A DNA stretch of 64,000 nucleotides, taken from contig CALUUD010000002.1 of the NCBI GenBank assembly GCA_944323885.1, forward strand, positions 248,001 through 312,000, in the 5' to 3' direction. The DNA is from an uncultured Helicobacteraceae bacterium. GTDB taxonomy: Bacteria > Campylobacterota > Campylobacteria > Campylobacterales > Helicobacteraceae. A program made the translations under genes and the position numbers. The notes below the pieces were generated by a model. It searched no databases, was not told the DNA's origin, and was given only the letters and a program-made list of their open reading frames with translations. This document shows, one piece after another, positions 24,321-33,278 of the stretch. The number at the start of each line of letters is the position of its first letter. Within the stretch, counting starts at the first letter, position 1.

Positions 24321-25634
24321 ATGAATGCACTTAAAGTATATTCTACTGAAAATCTACATGCTTTAGATTTTTTTGTAGACTTTATTAATTTAGATTCTAA
24401 CCCCAAAATCATTAAACGCTATATTTTTGGACATAATCAATATTCAAAAAGTATAATTAACAGTCTTGTATCATATGATATTAGAATAGATGGTATTATT
24501 GATGATTTTACAGATAATAAATATTACCAAGTAGCACATAACTATAAAATTCCAATTATAAAATTAGTTGATTTGTGTTCTCATAGTTGTAATAATATTG
24601 ATAATATTGATTTATTATCTGTAAAAGTAGTAGTAGTAGTAACTTCGCAAACTAAAAAAGCATTTCAGAAACTTCAAGCTTTGCAAGTTAATTTTAATTT
24701 TTTGGATTTTATTGATTATTTTGCTATACAGAGAGTATCAAGAGAATTTTCCCAGAAAAATTGTAAAAATAATACTAAATTTAAAGATGTCACTTTTTTA
24801 GAACTTGAATTTTTTGATTCTTTTAAACAATCGCAAGTGCAAAAAGATGTTAGCACCTGGGAAGATTTTAGAAGCGATTATAAAGAGAATAAAGTTCGTT
24901 ATGAAAAGATATTTGAAATATTAGCTGATATGGAGTCTATGAGCCAATTTGAAAAAATTATTAATTTTCGATTAAATCAAGATTATTCATTTATGAAAAA
25001 TTTTGATTATAGGCCAAGTGAACAATACTTTGAAGATTTTTATAATATTGCAAATATTAAATATTTCTTTGATATTGGTGCTTATAGGGGTGAAACAAGC
25101 TTAGAATTTGCAAAGCGATGCGAATCATATAAGAAAATTTATTATTTTGAGCCAGAAAGACAAAATTTTATTATTGCACAAAATATATTGGAAAATAATC
25201 TTTCTAATATTCAAGGATTTAACATAGCTCTTTCAGATAGAGATGGAGAAGTATTTTTTTGTAGTGATACCACTTCAAGCCATATGATAGATAACAGTAA
25301 TGAAACATTGAGAGGTGATGATCATGATGTAGTTACTTTGCAAAAGCTTGATACATTGATGCGTAATAGACAAATATTATTAGATGATACTTCACTAAAT
25401 AGGGGGGGGGTATTTGTAAAAATTGATATTGAAAGTGCTGAACTATCTGCACTTTATGGAATGGAAGAATTTATTTCCACATATACACCAGTAATAGCAA
25501 TATGTGTATATCATAGTTTTGATGATTTATGGAAGATACCAGAGATGCTTTTATCTATAAATAAACAATATAAGATTTATTTTAGACATTATTCATCTGG
25601 ATTAACTGAGAGTGTAATGTTTTTTGTGCCATAA
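24321..25634 (+). CDS. FkbM-family methyltransferase with N-terminal Rossmann-like domain, G8 tract inside
   Basis: The protein has 437 residues. Residues 1-140 resemble the PglD-type nucleotide-sugar binding fold (IFGHNQYSKSIINSL, then GIIDDF). Residues about 245-437 are a class I SAM methyltransferase of the FkbM family: FFDIGAYRGETSLEFAK is motif I, YYFEPERQNFIIAQN follows, and VFVKIDIESAELSALYGMEE is the conserved late block. FkbM enzymes O-methylate sugars or small molecules. A G8 run at 25402-25409 falls at about residue 361, immediately before that late block, so loss or gain of one G would truncate the enzyme and destroy activity. The present frame is on. Spacing to the previous gene is 9 bp, with AGGAAT as ribosome-binding site. 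Confidence 0.82.
   Translation: MNALKVYSTENLHALDFFVDFINLDSNPKIIKRYIFGHNQYSKSIINSLVSYDIRIDGIIDDFTDNKYYQVAHNYKIPIIKLVDLCSHSCNNIDNIDLLSVKVVVVVTSQTKKAFQKLQALQVNFNFLDFIDYFAIQRVSREFSQKNCKNNTKFKDVTFLELEFFDSFKQSQVQKDVSTWEDFRSDYKENKVRYEKIFEILADMESMSQFEKIINFRLNQDYSFMKNFDYRPSEQYFEDFYNIANIKYFFDIGAYRGETSLEFAKRCESYKKIYYFEPERQNFIIAQNILENNLSNIQGFNIALSDRDGEVFFCSDTTSSHMIDNSNETLRGDDHDVVTLQKLDTLMRNRQILLDDTSLNRGGVFVKIDIESAELSALYGMEEFISTYTPVIAICVYHSFDDLWKIPEMLLSINKQYKIYFRHYSSGLTESVMFFVP
25402..25409. repeat. G8 tract inside the FkbM methyltransferase gene
   Basis: Eight Gs encode part of Arg-Gly-Gly-Val in the current on frame. A one-base change would remove the last 75 or so residues. Confidence 0.9.
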
Positions 25635-25673
25635 ATAATTGCATTATTTATTAATATTATATAAGGAATATTT

Positions 25674-26762
25674 ATGAAAGCTGAGTTTAGACAACCATAT
25701 AGTAAAGACAGAAAGCCATTAATAGATTTGTTGCCACTTAAACAACCCCTTACAATGTACATTGATCCAAGCAGTTCTTGTAATTTTAAGTGTAAATTTT
25801 GTTTTCAATCAAATAAGGATGCAGTGAAGAAAATGAATCTATCACAAATGAAACTTGATACTTTTAATAAAATAGTTGAACAACTTAAAGAGTTTGATAG
25901 TCCTATTAAAATGATTCATTTACATGGATTTGGAGAGCCATTATTAAATAAGAACTTTACTAATATGGTATCATTGTTAAAACAATCTAATGTAGTAGAA
26001 CGTATAGCAACAACTAGTAATGCGAGCTTACTTTCTTATGAATTAACTCATAAAATTGTTGAATCTAAATTAGATCAGATACACTTTAGTATTTATGGAT
26101 TAGATAATCTTAATTATAAAGTATTCTCTAATCAGACAATCGATTTTTCTAAAGTAGTTTCAAATATTAAATATTTTTATTTATATAAAACTGAGTATGC
26201 CAATAAAACAGGTCATAATTGTCATGTTCATATAAAAATGAATAAAGATTATTTTAGTAAAAGTGATCAACAAAGATTTCTTGATATTTTTGGAGATTAT
26301 GCAGATACTATATTTCTTGATGGTGTTGCAAATATTTGGCCTGGTATTGATGTTACTGATTCTCTTTCTATAAATCTTAGTAAAGATAAAAAAGAAGAAA
26401 ATGGTGTTATAACACATCAATATGGACATGAATTATCTGATATGAGAAAAATATGTCCAAATATTTTTTATCAAATTTTAATTCATAGCAATGGTGACAT
26501 AAGTCCATGTTGTGCAGATTATCAAGGTGCAATAAAACTTGGAAATATTAACACACACAATATAAGAGAAATATGGACTAATTCAAATACTAACACCAAT
26601 TTTTGTAGTAATCTTTTATCACTTCGTAGAATTCATATACAAGGTGGGCGAGATAGTATAGATGTCTGTAAATCGTGTCAGTATCCAGAACAAGCTTCTA
26701 CAACAACGCTTCATGAGTATAAGAGTCGATTGGAGGCAATATATTTTAATACAAGGTTATAA
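25674..26762 (+). CDS. Radical SAM protein with SPASM-type C-terminal Fe-S domain
   Basis: The protein has 362 residues. The radical SAM cluster motif is SCNFKCKFC at about residues 36-44, followed by HLHGFGEPLLN (the GGEP-like motif). The C-terminal part has a SPASM-like set: CPN near 262, GDISPCCADYQG near 278 and CKSCQY near 335. These enzymes use an S-adenosylmethionine radical. SPASM members modify peptides, sugars or nucleosides and bind auxiliary clusters. An AAGGAATATTT ribosome-binding site precedes ATG 25674. A second radical SAM gene starts 3 bp after its stop, so the two are almost certainly made together. Confidence 0.85.
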   Translation: MKAEFRQPYSKDRKPLIDLLPLKQPLTMYIDPSSSCNFKCKFCFQSNKDAVKKMNLSQMKLDTFNKIVEQLKEFDSPIKMIHLHGFGEPLLNKNFTNMVSLLKQSNVVERIATTSNASLLSYELTHKIVESKLDQIHFSIYGLDNLNYKVFSNQTIDFSKVVSNIKYFYLYKTEYANKTGHNCHVHIKMNKDYFSKSDQQRFLDIFGDYADTIFLDGVANIWPGIDVTDSLSINLSKDKKEENGVITHQYGHELSDMRKICPNIFYQILIHSNGDISPCCADYQGAIKLGNINTHNIREIWTNSNTNTNFCSNLLSLRRIHIQGGRDSIDVCKSCQYPEQASTTTLHEYKSRLEAIYFNTRL

Positions 26763-26765
26763 TTG

Positions 26766-27788
26766 ATGGAAGATTACAAACTGTATTCAAAAAATAAAGA
26801 CATACCATTATATAAAACGGCCGGATTATTTTATTGGGATAAGTTTTTTGATTATGGGCACAAAAATATTCAGGATATTTTGTATCTTTTTAAAAATATG
26901 GATGATAAGTCATTACAGAAAAGAATTTTTAAACAATTTGTTGGTATTTTTAATCTTGAAACAAGTGGTTTTTGTAATAGGGTATGCTCTTATTGTCCTG
27001 TATCAATATATAGAAGAAATGATAAGACTAAGGTTATAGATTCTTATATTTTTAATAAAATAATAAAAAATTTAGAGTATTTAGAGTTTAATTCAAGTAT
27101 TTGTTTAAATTATTATAATGAACCATTACTTGATCCACATATTATAGAGAGAGTTAAAGAAATTAAAATAGCCACAAATGGATTTATTCATTTTAACTCA
27201 AATGGTGATTACCTAAATATTGATATTTTAGAATCTTTAATTGATGCCGGATTAAATAAAATAAATATTACATTACATACTTTACCAAATGAATTTTATT
27301 CAGATGAGCAATCATTAGAAAAGATTAAAAAATTCTATAATAAATTAAATCTTGCTATGCCACAATATACAATTAATTCACAATCTAGCATTACAACAGA
27401 AATTAAGATAAATAGTTTTATATTATGTGTTAATACTGTAAATTGGAGTAAAATTGGTAATGATAGGGGTGGAACAATTAAACAGTTAAGTATCTCTAAT
27501 AGAACAAATCCATGTGTTCGTGTTTTTAGAGAGATTTTTTTTGATTTTTTAGGATATTCTTATTTATGTTGCAATATATTTCCAGATAAAAATAATGCAT
27601 TAGGAAGTATTACAAATCAAACAATAGAAGAAATTTATGCTAAAAATTATTTGTGGAGAAAAATATTGTTTTCATATTCTGATAAGCCGAAACCCTGTTC
27701 AACTTGTAATGATGATTCTATGTGTAGTAAAGATGATCAAATGCAAAGAGAGCAAATATTAAAAATGATTATAAAAGATATTCACTAA
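26766..27788 (+). CDS. Second radical SAM/SPASM-like protein
   Basis: The protein has 340 residues from ATG 26766; TTG at 26763 is also in frame. An N-terminal extension of about 65 residues precedes the cluster motif FCNRVCSYCPVSIYRR, then NYYNEPLLD replaces the GGEP loop. Late cysteines occur in LCCNIFPD and PCSTCNDDSMC, consistent with an auxiliary cluster. It is clearly a relative, not a copy, of the gene before it, and the two may act in sequence or as a heterodimer. The substrate is unknown. Its place in a sugar-modification operon suggests sugar deoxygenation, dehydration or epimerisation, but the sequence cannot decide this. Confidence 0.8.
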   Translation: MEDYKLYSKNKDIPLYKTAGLFYWDKFFDYGHKNIQDILYLFKNMDDKSLQKRIFKQFVGIFNLETSGFCNRVCSYCPVSIYRRNDKTKVIDSYIFNKIIKNLEYLEFNSSICLNYYNEPLLDPHIIERVKEIKIATNGFIHFNSNGDYLNIDILESLIDAGLNKINITLHTLPNEFYSDEQSLEKIKKFYNKLNLAMPQYTINSQSSITTEIKINSFILCVNTVNWSKIGNDRGGTIKQLSISNRTNPCVRVFREIFFDFLGYSYLCCNIFPDKNNALGSITNQTIEEIYAKNYLWRKILFSYSDKPKPCSTCNDDSMCSKDDQMQREQILKMIIKDIH

Positions 27789-27842
27789 TATATTAATATT
27801 ATCTAATATCAAATTATATATGATGGGATTATAGTAATTGTT

Positions 27843-29108
27843 ATGAAGAAACTTCTTATTGTAGGTGGAAAATTTTCCGATATTCCAACCATTAAATCTG
27901 CCAGAATGCTTGGCTATTATGTTATCACAAGTGGTAATAATCCATCTGATTTAGGGCACAATTTTTCTGATGAAACTATTTTATGTGATTATTCTGACAA
28001 AGATGCCATATTGGAATTATCTAAAGATTTAAAAATAGATGCTATTATGAGCTCATGTGATGATGTGTCATTGTTGACTTGTAGTTATATTTCAGACTAT
28101 TTAGGGATTGGTAATTTTGATAATTTTGAAATTTCAAAAACTATTCATTATAAGGATTTATGGCGTGAATTTTTATATAAAAATAGTTTAAATTCACCAA
28201 AGGCAAAAGGTTTTAGTAATGTAGATGATGCAATTAGTAATATACCTCGTATTTTTAAAGATTCTAAAATTATCATTAAACCTGTAGATTTTGCCACTGG
28301 CAAAGGAGTAAATGTATCTTTTGCTAACAAACCATTGTATGATATAGTAAGTGTTGCTATGCAAAATTCAAAAAGTGGGCGTATTATTGTTGAGGAATTT
28401 ATAGATGGAAGCAATCATGGATTTAGTACAATTTTACAAGATCAAAAGGTTGTGTTTTATTTTTATGATGATGAACAACATGACTTTAATCCTTTTTCAG
28501 TATCTGGTACAACAACAAGTCAATGTTTTACATCAGAAGTAGTAGAGGATATTATTAATCAGATAGAAACAATTGCTAGAATTTTAAATCTTAAAAATGG
28601 AGTATTTCATACACAAATTATTTTACATACTAATAAGGCAGGCAATAAAGTTCCTTATATAGTAGAAGCATGTAGGAGAATGGGTGGAGATTTGTATTCA
28701 GAATTTGTATCTCAAGTATGCAATATAGACTATCCAAGTCTTTGTATTCAAGCACATCAATCATTTATTCAATATATTTTTCAGGCACGAGCAGACAAAG
28801 TATTAGATATTAATATAAAAATAGATACCCCAAAGATATATCAAGGAGGATTAATAAAGTATAATATAAAAAAGAAGTATTTTGCAAGACAGTGTATCAT
28901 GAGTAGAAGAAAAGGGATGATTAAAAGTATAGATTTATCTTTACTTGAAAATGCATTAACTGATAGTTTAGTGTGGGCAAAACAGAATGATTCAATAGAT
29001 GATATTTTAAAGTATAAAGCAGGTATAGTTTTTTTGGAAGATTGTAGTATTAATTCTTTGTATGATAAAATTAATTTACTGCCAAACTGTATAAATTTAA
29101 CATCCTAA
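27843..29108 (+). CDS. ATP-grasp ligase (carbamoyl-phosphate-synthase-like fold)
   Basis: The protein has 421 residues. It starts with a preATP-grasp Rossmann fold (KKLLIVGGKFSDIPTIKSAR), continues with the ATP-binding region (IIIKPVDFATGKGVNVSF, then IIVEEFIDGSNHGFSTI) and has the metal site in PYIVEACRRMGGD near residue 280. Such enzymes join a carboxylate to an amine, thiol or hydroxyl with ATP, for example an amino acid to an amino sugar. It is 54 bp after the radical SAM pair and closes the plus operon, converging with the AddB-like gene by 4 bp of overlap. Confidence 0.85.
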   Translation: MKKLLIVGGKFSDIPTIKSARMLGYYVITSGNNPSDLGHNFSDETILCDYSDKDAILELSKDLKIDAIMSSCDDVSLLTCSYISDYLGIGNFDNFEISKTIHYKDLWREFLYKNSLNSPKAKGFSNVDDAISNIPRIFKDSKIIIKPVDFATGKGVNVSFANKPLYDIVSVAMQNSKSGRIIVEEFIDGSNHGFSTILQDQKVVFYFYDDEQHDFNPFSVSGTTTSQCFTSEVVEDIINQIETIARILNLKNGVFHTQIILHTNKAGNKVPYIVEACRRMGGDLYSEFVSQVCNIDYPSLCIQAHQSFIQYIFQARADKVLDINIKIDTPKIYQGGLIKYNIKKKYFARQCIMSRRKGMIKSIDLSLLENALTDSLVWAKQNDSIDDILKYKAGIVFLEDCSINSLYDKINLLPNCINLTS

Positions 29109-31255
29109 TACATATTACATAAATATTTATAGTCACAATAATGACATATTGAGTTGTTATTTGTTTTTTCAAATTCTATATCTTTTGTTTTTAGTGATTC
29201 TATTGTTGTTTTTAATAAAACTTCTTGTTCTTTTTCTTGTATAGAATCCATACAATATTGTTTATTGCTCAATATATCATAGTACATTGCTTCTATATTA
29301 TAATTTTTATATATATTACTAATTGCTTTTTTATATACTAATAATTGTAAATAACCCTCATTGTTAATATTAAAATTATTTTTAACTTTATAATCAATAA
29401 TATATAGTTTATCTTTATATTTATCAATCCTATCAATCCTGCCTATAAAATCAAATCCAAATATCTCATATTTAAAATTAAATTCTTTATGTAAAATTTC
29501 TCTACCATTTTGAATCATATTATGATTTTCATTTATAAATGGTTCTAGTTTATAAAGAAGCGATTCTAAGTCCAATCTATCCAATAGATTTATCTCTCGT
29601 TTTTTAATTTCATTTTTAAATGATTCTATACAAAAGTTATTATTTAGGTCTTTTAATATATTATGCACCATATTTCCAATAAATGCATTATCATTGACAT
29701 TTTCATTTGTTGCTAATTTTTCAATATTTGAAAAATAAAATTTTCTTTTGCAATTGATAAAGTCTTTTATTTTTGTTACAGATAGAATCTTTTCTTTATA
29801 ATCTCCATAAATTACATCTTCTACATATTCTTTTTCATTATTTTTTGGAAAAAAGCTCCACAAATTTTCACCATCAATTGCATTACTTGCATTTAGTCCT
29901 AAATCATCTATCAAACTTGAGTGAATGATATTTGATGAAAATCCAATACAAACTTCATTTGCATTATTTATTAGATTTATATAGTAATGTCTTTGCAAGT
30001 TTTCTTTATCACTTATTGTAGGAAGATTTATTTTTCTTCTTATATTAGAATTTAGAAATAAATCATCATTATTTATTTTTGGAATAAAATCATCATTAAA
30101 ATCTACTATTATTACCTTATCAAATTCTATACCCCTTGTCTCTAATATTCCTACAACTTTTACTTTTCCTCCACTTGTGTCATCTATATTTTTGATATTT
30201 TTTACTACAAAATCTAATATATCTTTATATTCCAACTTTTCAAAAATATTTTCAAATTTTAATAGCTCTAGTAGCTCATCTTTTATATTTTTGTCTATAT
30301 TATTTATATTGTCTAAGATGTTTTGTAGCTTTGATTTTTTAGAATCTATTACTAGATTTTCTTTTAGATATTCTATTTTTGAGATTACATTAGTATTTTC
30401 CAAACCCATTGCATAATTAAGATTTTTTGCTTTATCAAATAACTTTAAATATTTTTTAAAATCTTCACTAGGGAGCACAACTATAATATTTTCATATCCT
30501 TTTTTTAGCCATTCATTAATCTTTGCAATTACAAGCAATGCTTGATTAATTCTCATAGAAAATGAGTAAAGTGATATTTTTGGTTTTTTTATATTTATTT
30601 TTATTGTATCAATTATTTTATTTGTGTTGATATTAATAGTATATTGATTGTATGTCTTAAAATTTTTACCAAAAAGTTTATTAAATATGAATTCGTTATA
30701 TTTACTACATTCAAATATAATATTTACATTTGTGATATTTGATATTGATTTTATAATATTAAAATCTTTATTACTTATCAATCCATCAATGTATATATTT
30801 ATATTACTATAGTATTTTAGATATGCATTATTTAATCTATATGAAGTAGGATTATCATATAATTTTAATTCTTCCAATCTTTGCTTATATGTATCATATA
30901 TTTTATTGATAATCCTTAGATGATCTTCATAATCTCCATATGTATCACTGATATCTATATCTTTTATGTTTATTAATGCAGATTCTATCTCATCAAAAAA
31001 ATTAAATAAAAATGATGAATTTTCTAAGAATCTTAAAAATGTGCTATCAAACCCAATTTTTTCTACTTCAAACTTATCAATAATATCCCATAATATAATT
31101 TTTCTTATATATTTTGGTATTTTTGTTTTTTTATCTACTATTATTGCCTCTTGCAGTAGATTTTTAATAGTCGTAGCATCTGGTAGTATATTTGACTTAT
31201 AATTTATATAAAAATTATTTAACGCCCTATTTGTAGGGAATACAAATAGATTCAT
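29105..31255 (-). CDS. addB: AddB-like PD-(D/E)xK nuclease / inactive helicase subunit
   Basis: The protein has 716 residues. The N-terminal two-thirds is a UvrD-like fold without a Walker A motif at the start (MNLFVFPTNRALNNFY), with a late conserved VGILETRGIEFDKVIIVDFNDDF near residue 395. The C-terminal nuclease has GRIDRIDKYKDKLYIIDYKV, the Asp...Asp-x-Lys site, near residue 620. Cysteines in FINCKRKFYF and in the terminal CHYCDYKYLC are placed to hold the AddB iron-sulphur staple. AddAB resects double-strand breaks for RecA loading. addA is not in the window. The ATG overlaps the tkt stop (ATGA). The protein is shorter than Bacillus AddB, as in other Campylobacterota. Confidence 0.75.
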   Translation of the reverse strand: MNLFVFPTNRALNNFYINYKSNILPDATTIKNLLQEAIIVDKKTKIPKYIRKIILWDIIDKFEVEKIGFDSTFLRFLENSSFLFNFFDEIESALINIKDIDISDTYGDYEDHLRIINKIYDTYKQRLEELKLYDNPTSYRLNNAYLKYYSNINIYIDGLISNKDFNIIKSISNITNVNIIFECSKYNEFIFNKLFGKNFKTYNQYTININTNKIIDTIKINIKKPKISLYSFSMRINQALLVIAKINEWLKKGYENIIVVLPSEDFKKYLKLFDKAKNLNYAMGLENTNVISKIEYLKENLVIDSKKSKLQNILDNINNIDKNIKDELLELLKFENIFEKLEYKDILDFVVKNIKNIDDTSGGKVKVVGILETRGIEFDKVIIVDFNDDFIPKINNDDLFLNSNIRRKINLPTISDKENLQRHYYINLINNANEVCIGFSSNIIHSSLIDDLGLNASNAIDGENLWSFFPKNNEKEYVEDVIYGDYKEKILSVTKIKDFINCKRKFYFSNIEKLATNENVNDNAFIGNMVHNILKDLNNNFCIESFKNEIKKREINLLDRLDLESLLYKLEPFINENHNMIQNGREILHKEFNFKYEIFGFDFIGRIDRIDKYKDKLYIIDYKVKNNFNINNEGYLQLLVYKKAISNIYKNYNIEAMYYDILSNKQYCMDSIQEKEQEVLLKTTIESLKTKDIEFEKTNNNSICHYCDYKYLCNMY

Positions 31256-33144
31256 AAAAGGCTTTTGGCTCTATTTATTATATTTTCTATATTAAAACCA
31301 AAATGATTAAACAAAATCTCGCCTTTTGCAGATTTCCCAAAATTATTCATTGATATTACATCATCTGCAAATCTATACCATTCAAATCCTCTTGATGCCT
31401 CTATTGCTAAAACTTTAATATTTTTATTAAATAATGATTCTATAAATTCTTTATCTTGTTTGATTAATAAATCATAACAAGGCACACTTATTACTTTTGT
31501 TTCTATGTTGTTTTTTTCTAATTCTTTTGCACACTCTATAGCAAGATGAACTTCACTTCCACTAGCACACAATATTATTTTTGGATTTTTAGAATCTTTT
31601 GCTATATAAGCACCTTTGCTGCAATCAATATTTACATTATCTAATAATGGTAAATTTTGTCTACTCAATACAAATACACTTGGATTATTTGCCTTTAGTG
31701 CCATCTTCCAGCATTCTATATTTTCATTTGCATCTGCTGGTCTAAATACATATAAATTAGGCATAGCTCTAAAGTGAGAAAGTTGCTCTATTGGTTGGTG
31801 TGTTGCGCCATCTTCTCCAACACCAATACTATCATGTGTAAAGATAAAGAAATTTTTTAAATGACTAATACTTGCTATTCTAAGTGCTGTACTCATATAA
31901 TCACTAAATACAAAGAATGTAGCACAATATGGTAAAAAAATACCATATACACTAAATGCATTTATAATTGCTCCCATAGCATGCTCTCTTATACCAAAGT
32001 GTAGATTTGCTCCATTTGGGAAATCGCCACTATTTTTTATTGTTGTATTGTTTGATGGTGCAAGATCTGCGCTTCCACCAATAAATCCTTTTAAGGCATC
32101 TGATATTGCATTTATAATTTCACCATTTGATACTCTTGTTGCAACTCCATGATTAAAAGTTGGATATTTTATAGAATCAAAATTTGGATTTAATAATTCA
32201 TTTAATAAGTCTTTTTTATTAGATTTTTCTAATTTATTAAGCCATATTGTATAGTGCATATCACCAGTTTCAATGCAAGATTCAAATGCTAATTTTACAT
32301 CTTCTGGTATATAAAATTCACCACTAAATCCAACTTCATCTTTTGCTTTTTTTACAATATCACTTCCAAGTGGTGCCCCATGGCTTTTATGGCTACCTTC
32401 TAGCTCAAGTGCACCTTTTGCTATCTTTGTTTTTGCTATGATCAAAAAAGGTTTTGTAGATTTTTTTGCTAATTCTATTGCATTATCTATATCTATGAAG
32501 TTATGTCCATCTATTTGAATTGTATTAAATCCGCAAGATTCAAATCGTTTTTTTATATCTTCATCAAATGATATTTTTGTATCACCCTCTATAGTAATGT
32601 CATTGCTATCATATATGATTATTAGATTATTTAGGTTATGCAATCCAGCAAGTGAACATGCCTCATAACTTATACCTTCTTGCAAGTCACCATCCCCGCA
32701 TATGCAATATACTTTGTGATTTATCAAATCTTCACCAAGTAAAGTTTTTGCATATTTTGAAGCCATAGCAAAACCAACTGCATTTGCAACACCTTGCCCA
32801 AGCGGCCCTGTAGTCATTTCTACACCATGAGTAAGTCCATATTCTGGATGACCAGGTGTTATAGAATCAAGTGATCTAAAGTTTTTTAAATCATCAATTG
32901 AAATATCATATCCACATAAATGTAAAAAACTATAAAGTAGAGCAGAGCAGTGACCACCACTAAAAATTAATCTATCTCTATTTATCCATTTTGATTGTTT
33001 TGGATTATGAATGATGTGTTTTGATAATATTGTAAGAACATCAGAAAGCCCCATTGGTGCACCAGGATGACCACTATTTGCCTTTTGCACCATATCAACA
33101 GATAAAAATTTTAATGTATTTGACATCTTTGTTTCTAGATTCAT
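31252..33144 (-). CDS. tkt: Transketolase
   Basis: The protein has 630 residues. The thiamine diphosphate motif GDGDLQEGISYEA lies near residue 150. NSGHPGAPMG at the start and HFGIREHAMGAI, then TFFVFSDYM, in the middle are transketolase signatures. It transfers two-carbon units in the pentose phosphate pathway, feeding ribose 5-phosphate and erythrose 4-phosphate synthesis. The stop overlaps the addB start, an arrangement I recall being similar in H. pylori. A second ATG at codon 7 is an alternative start; GGAAT lies upstream of the first. Confidence 0.95.
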   Translation of the reverse strand: MNLETKMSNTLKFLSVDMVQKANSGHPGAPMGLSDVLTILSKHIIHNPKQSKWINRDRLIFSGGHCSALLYSFLHLCGYDISIDDLKNFRSLDSITPGHPEYGLTHGVEMTTGPLGQGVANAVGFAMASKYAKTLLGEDLINHKVYCICGDGDLQEGISYEACSLAGLHNLNNLIIIYDSNDITIEGDTKISFDEDIKKRFESCGFNTIQIDGHNFIDIDNAIELAKKSTKPFLIIAKTKIAKGALELEGSHKSHGAPLGSDIVKKAKDEVGFSGEFYIPEDVKLAFESCIETGDMHYTIWLNKLEKSNKKDLLNELLNPNFDSIKYPTFNHGVATRVSNGEIINAISDALKGFIGGSADLAPSNNTTIKNSGDFPNGANLHFGIREHAMGAIINAFSVYGIFLPYCATFFVFSDYMSTALRIASISHLKNFFIFTHDSIGVGEDGATHQPIEQLSHFRAMPNLYVFRPADANENIECWKMALKANNPSVFVLSRQNLPLLDNVNIDCSKGAYIAKDSKNPKIILCASGSEVHLAIECAKELEKNNIETKVISVPCYDLLIKQDKEFIESLFNKNIKVLAIEASRGFEWYRFADDVISMNNFGKSAKGEILFNHFGFNIENIINRAKSLL

Positions 33145-33278
33145 AGTATTGTTGTATTCCTTTTAATGTAAATATCATTTATATTTATAAGCGACAAATT
33201 ATCATACAAAATAAATTAAATATAGATAATTTATTGATAGATCGCTTACATTTATAAATGCAATTTGCAAATAAAAAA

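Noticed and set aside
29105-31255. AGAWTCT as the Chi site for the AddAB enzyme encoded here
   Set aside because: The heptamer is nearly its own reverse complement, so it cannot give the strand orientation that Chi needs.
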